Assembly (NCBI GenBank): GCA_023957115.1
Contig: JAMLHN010000041.1
Coordinates: 1 to 34,803, forward strand
Origin: Thermomicrobiales bacterium
GTDB taxonomy: Bacteria > Chloroflexota > Chloroflexia > Thermomicrobiales > UBA6265
Reading direction: 5' to 3'
DNA length: 34,803 nt
The notes below the pieces were generated by a model. It saw only the letters and a program-made list of their open reading frames with translations. It did no database searches and was not told the DNA's origin. The stretch's first letter is position 1. The number at the start of each line of letters is the position of its first letter. The translations under genes and the position numbers were made by a program. Shown here piece after piece: positions 32,750 to 34,803 of the stretch.

Positions 32750-33279
32750 CGAAACGGATTCTTCTGGTGCGGGCGGTGAATGTGGGCGGGGCCAAGCTGC
32801 CGATGGCCGAGTTTCGCGAAATGCTGGCCGGGCTGGGGGGCGCGCACGTGCGCACCTACATTCAGTCAGGCAATGCCGTGCTCGATATTCCGGGCGATCC
32901 GGCTGCCTTCGATCGGGCGGTCGAGGGGGCCCTTACGGACCGGTATGGTTATGTCCGAGAAGTCATTTCCCGTTCCCCGGAGGAACTGGAATCGGCGCTG
33001 CAGGCGCATCCATTCGAGGTCATCGAATCGAAGTTCTCCTACATCGTCCCCTTGACCGGCGTTCCGGCCGGTGGATTGGAAAAGGCGCGCGAAGTGGAGA
33101 CCGGGGACGACCGATGGGAGCTCACCGGCGCCGACGTGCATATCCGGTACGCCAACGGCGCTGGTCGGGCCGAGCTCGATATGAACAAAGTGCTCAAACG
33201 GTTGGGTGTGCAAGGGACGGCGCGCAATCTCAATACCGTGCGGGCGTTGATCGACCTGGCGGCCAAGGGAGCATCGTAG
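32746..33279 (+). CDS. DUF1697 family protein
   Basis: A 177-residue protein. Recognised from the DUF1697 pattern: 'ILLVRAVNVGGAKLPMAEFREMLAGLG', 'VRTYIQSGNAVLD', and the C-terminal 'LGVQGTARNLNTVRALIDLA'. Function is unknown in the family. It is translationally coupled to the yigZ-type gene through an ATGA overlap. It is convergent with the PIN gene, whose end is 11 bases away. Confidence 0.85.
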   Translation: MTKRILLVRAVNVGGAKLPMAEFREMLAGLGGAHVRTYIQSGNAVLDIPGDPAAFDRAVEGALTDRYGYVREVISRSPEELESALQAHPFEVIESKFSYIVPLTGVPAGGLEKAREVETGDDRWELTGADVHIRYANGAGRAELDMNKVLKRLGVQGTARNLNTVRALIDLAAKGAS

Positions 33280-33290
33280 CGTCCGTTGGA

Positions 33291-33716
33291 CTACGTACCC
33301 AGCTCGCGCAGGAACTCCGCCGGGGTGCGGAGCTTGACTCCCTGATATTCCCCGACACGCCGGAACTCGGCATCGCCCGTGACGAGATAGTCGGCGTTGC
33401 CGGAGACCGCGGCCGAGAGAACGAGATCGTCTTCCATGTGACTCGTTACACCAGTGGTTCGGACTACGAGTTCCACGACCTCTGCAATGGCGCCGAGATC
33501 CCGAATTGCCAGGTCACGAGCCGGTGGATCGAGCCGAGCAAGAAACCATGGCCGTTCGAGGGTCGTATTCAGCTCAGCCATCACGTGTTCTGAGATCAGC
33601 AGAGTGAATTGCTTCTGTTGCCAACGTCGCCAAATTTGTGCGGGAGGAGTCGTCCATCCGAGATTGGCGCCGACGATGCTTGCGGCCAGGGCATTCGTAT
33701 CCAGCAGTACCCGCAT
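33291..33716 (-). CDS. PIN-domain toxin (predicted ribonuclease)
   Basis: A 141-residue PIN protein of the COG1569-like type. Acidic active-site residues expected for a Mg2+-dependent RNase are visible: Asp6 in MRVLLDTNALAAS, Glu in 'EHVMAELNTTLERPWF', and Asp residues in 'MEDDLVLSAAVSGNADYLVTGDAEF'. ATG 33716 follows the antitoxin stop with no gap (TAGATG), so translation is coupled. The toxin role is inferred from pairing with a Phd-like antitoxin; the target RNA is not known. Confidence 0.88.
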   Translation of the reverse strand: MRVLLDTNALAASIVGANLGWTTPPAQIWRRWQQKQFTLLISEHVMAELNTTLERPWFLARLDPPARDLAIRDLGAIAEVVELVVRTTGVTSHMEDDLVLSAAVSGNADYLVTGDAEFRRVGEYQGVKLRTPAEFLRELGT

Positions 33717-34040
33717 CTATGCATTGCCGGCAGAAACGTGATCGAGCTTCCTTTCCGCGCGTATCTCTGCCTTGGCGAGCTCCAGTTGCCGATCGAACTC
33801 TTCGGGTGTGACATCACGAAATCCTTCGGCAATCTTCCCGATATTGATGAACGCCTGTTCCCGTCGTCGTTCGTAGTCCTCCAGTGCTTCCAGGTCCTCA
33901 ATCGAAACGATCGCGGCCACAGGAGTCGATCCCTTGTAAAGTCGAATCCTGGTTTCTCGACGGAAAACCCGATCGAGGATGGAGCTCAGCTTGGGGCGAG
34001 CTTCGGTGAATTTGAGCGTTTCGGTTGGAATGCTGCTCAT
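33717..34040 (-). CDS. Phd/YefM-like antitoxin
   Basis: A 107-residue antitoxin. The N-terminal DNA-binding part (MSSIPTETLKFTEARPKLSSILDRVFRRETRIRLYKGSTPVAAIVSIEDLEALEDYE) has the Phd/YefM fold with a 'VAAIVSIEDLEALE' turn; the charged C-terminal tail (EEFDRQLELAKAEIRAE) would wrap the toxin. ATG 34040 is chosen because GAAAGG lies upstream and the tail reading further upstream has no Phd features. It is first in the operon, directly followed by the PIN gene. The tandem palindromes at 34071-34106 are its probable operator. Confidence 0.88.
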   Translation of the reverse strand: MSSIPTETLKFTEARPKLSSILDRVFRRETRIRLYKGSTPVAAIVSIEDLEALEDYERRREQAFINIGKIAEGFRDVTPEEFDRQLELAKAEIRAERKLDHVSAGNA

Positions 34041-34070
34041 GGGATCGCCTTTCTCGATGAATGCATAAAG

Positions 34071-34106
34071 TGTACACATGTGTACAGTTGTGTACACATG
34101 TGAGCT
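34071..34106. promoter_or_regulatory. tandem palindromic operator of the toxin-antitoxin pair
   Basis: TGTACACATGTGTACA (34071-34086) is a perfect 16-bp palindrome. A second site TGTACACATGTGAGCT (34091-34106) matches its first 12 bases; centres are 20 bp apart, two helical turns, so two repressor dimers could sit on one face. It lies 31 bases upstream of the antitoxin start. It may also act on the divergent cupin gene. Confidence 0.8.
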
Positions 34107-34192
34107 AACCATGCGGCGGGTTCCGCGCGGCCCAGATCCGACCGAGTTCCGTACACTGACGAAACGTGATACGAACGTGGAAGGAGGCACTG

Positions 34193-34546
34193 ATGGCCGA
34201 GTTCACATATGTTGATGATGCCACCGGGATGGCGGAGTTCGTTTCTGGGCGGGTCAAGCCAGTATCGGTGTTGAAGGCGACCGGGGCCAATGTGGTGGTC
34301 TTTGCCTTCGACGCCGGTTCTGAGCTTCGCGAGCACACCGCGCATCAGCCCGTCATGCTGCAGGCGATCGAAGGCGCGCTCGCCGTACAGATCGCCGGAG
34401 AAACGTATTCGCTGATCCCCGGAGATCTCTTGCATATCGAACCGGGTGTGCCGCACAGCGTTACGACAACTGAGCGGGCAAAACTGCAACTGACGGTACT
34501 CATGATCGATAGTCCGGGACCCTCGCATATTCCATTGGAAGAGTAG
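34193..34546 (+). CDS. small cupin protein
   Basis: A 117-residue single-domain cupin: motif 1 region 'ELREHTAHQPVMLQAIEGALAV' (two metal-ligand His) and motif 2 region 'LIPGDLLHIEPGVPHSVTT' (a third His in PGVPHSV). Could be a metal-dependent enzyme or a small-molecule binding protein. ATG 34193 has AAGGAGG 5 nt upstream; the earlier in-frame ATA/ATG-like starts have no site. It is divergent from the toxin-antitoxin operon, from which it is 152 bases away. Confidence 0.88.
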   Translation: MAEFTYVDDATGMAEFVSGRVKPVSVLKATGANVVVFAFDAGSELREHTAHQPVMLQAIEGALAVQIAGETYSLIPGDLLHIEPGVPHSVTTTERAKLQLTVLMIDSPGPSHIPLEE

Positions 34547-34803
34547 GGTGCGGAGAGCCGGAAGTTCGGGCGTGGTTGAAACGGTCCTGCGTCCTGAGTC
34601 CTGAGATAGTCGCGGGGTTTGATTCCTGGGCTCGGTCTCACCGATTGTGGGCCAGTCCGGCGCGGGCGGAGGCATGTCGTCGAGGTTTCAAACACATCTG
34701 AGGAGTTGGGATTTAGGTCGTGTTTGAAAAGCCCACTATGCGGCGTGATAGGAGCCATGTTTCGGGTTCTTCATGCCGTTTAGAGCGAATTTCAGAATGG
34801 TTG
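34547..34803. repeat. low-complexity intergenic repeats, possible mobile-element edge
   Basis: No gene is supported. Contains 'CCTGCGTCCTGAGTCCTGAG' (34588-34607) and GGAGTTGGGATTTAGG (34700-34715), related to the units near 718 and 19713. The segment GTCGTGTTTGAAAAGCCC (34716-34733) looks like the outer end of an insertion sequence, but no transposase reading or second end is in the window. Confidence 0.3.

Noticed and set aside
34716..34803. Insertion sequence at the window end
   Set aside because: The outer-end-like text is suggestive, but there is no transposase reading, inverted partner or target duplication within the window, so it is only mentioned as a possibility.

Overview
The window is a GC-rich chromosomal segment of a bacterium that is probably a Chloroflexota member close to Thermomicrobia. 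This is inferred from three things: secreted proteins carrying long Thr/Ala 'TATAT' linkers joined to PQQ-propeller and SH3b modules, an actinobacterial-type inositol-3-phosphate synthase, and an F420-type LLM oxidoreductase. No rRNA, tRNA, CRISPR array or complete insertion sequence was recognised.

Layout. (1) 1-8093, all on the minus strand: the 5' part of ino1, a secreted PQQ-propeller protein, a tandem-repeat secreted SH3b protein whose C-terminal 2.3 kb is broken by many small indels, and a single-pass membrane protein. (2) 8628-12315, plus strand: a replication-like cassette. It has a MerR-type HTH protein, an ExeA/TniB-like AAA+ ATPase, and a protein whose winged-helix N-terminus and DnaD-like middle are followed by a region resembling DnaA domain I. 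Between the last two genes, on the opposite strand, lies a strong promoter followed about 165 nt later by an intrinsic terminator, predicting a small antisense-oriented RNA. (3) 12861-16576: a four-gene, stop/start-overlapping operon for uptake of a metal chelate, corrinoid or F420-precursor-like ligand (binding protein, permease, ATPase) plus a methyltransferase. A 27-bp-period direct repeat in its leader is a candidate operator. (4) 16853-20851: TetR regulator with an MmcQ/YjbR protein, an LLM oxidoreductase, a uracil-DNA glycosylase superfamily protein, and a SRAP (YedK/HMCES) abasic-site shield protein.

(5) 21047-30279: an uptake and catabolism locus. On the minus strand are a DppA-type binding protein, DppB and DppC permeases and an NAD-dependent epimerase, then a MalY-type PLP enzyme and an SDR. 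Divergent on the plus strand are a GntR/FCD regulator and a class III aminotransferase. Palindromes between the divergent genes are candidate GntR sites. (6) 30628-34546: an ArsR-SRPBCC fusion behind a near-consensus promoter that predicts an almost leaderless mRNA, a VOC protein, a YigZ/DUF1697 pair, a Phd-PIN toxin-antitoxin pair with a tandem palindromic operator, and a small cupin. The last 250 bases hold only low-complexity repeats and possibly the edge of a mobile element.

The two most noteworthy signals are the split DnaD/DnaA-like replication cassette with its embedded minus-strand RNA, and the repeat-protein gene at 3004-6702. In that gene near-identical paralogous copies differ mainly by frame-breaking indels, meaning either real decay or repeat-driven assembly error.
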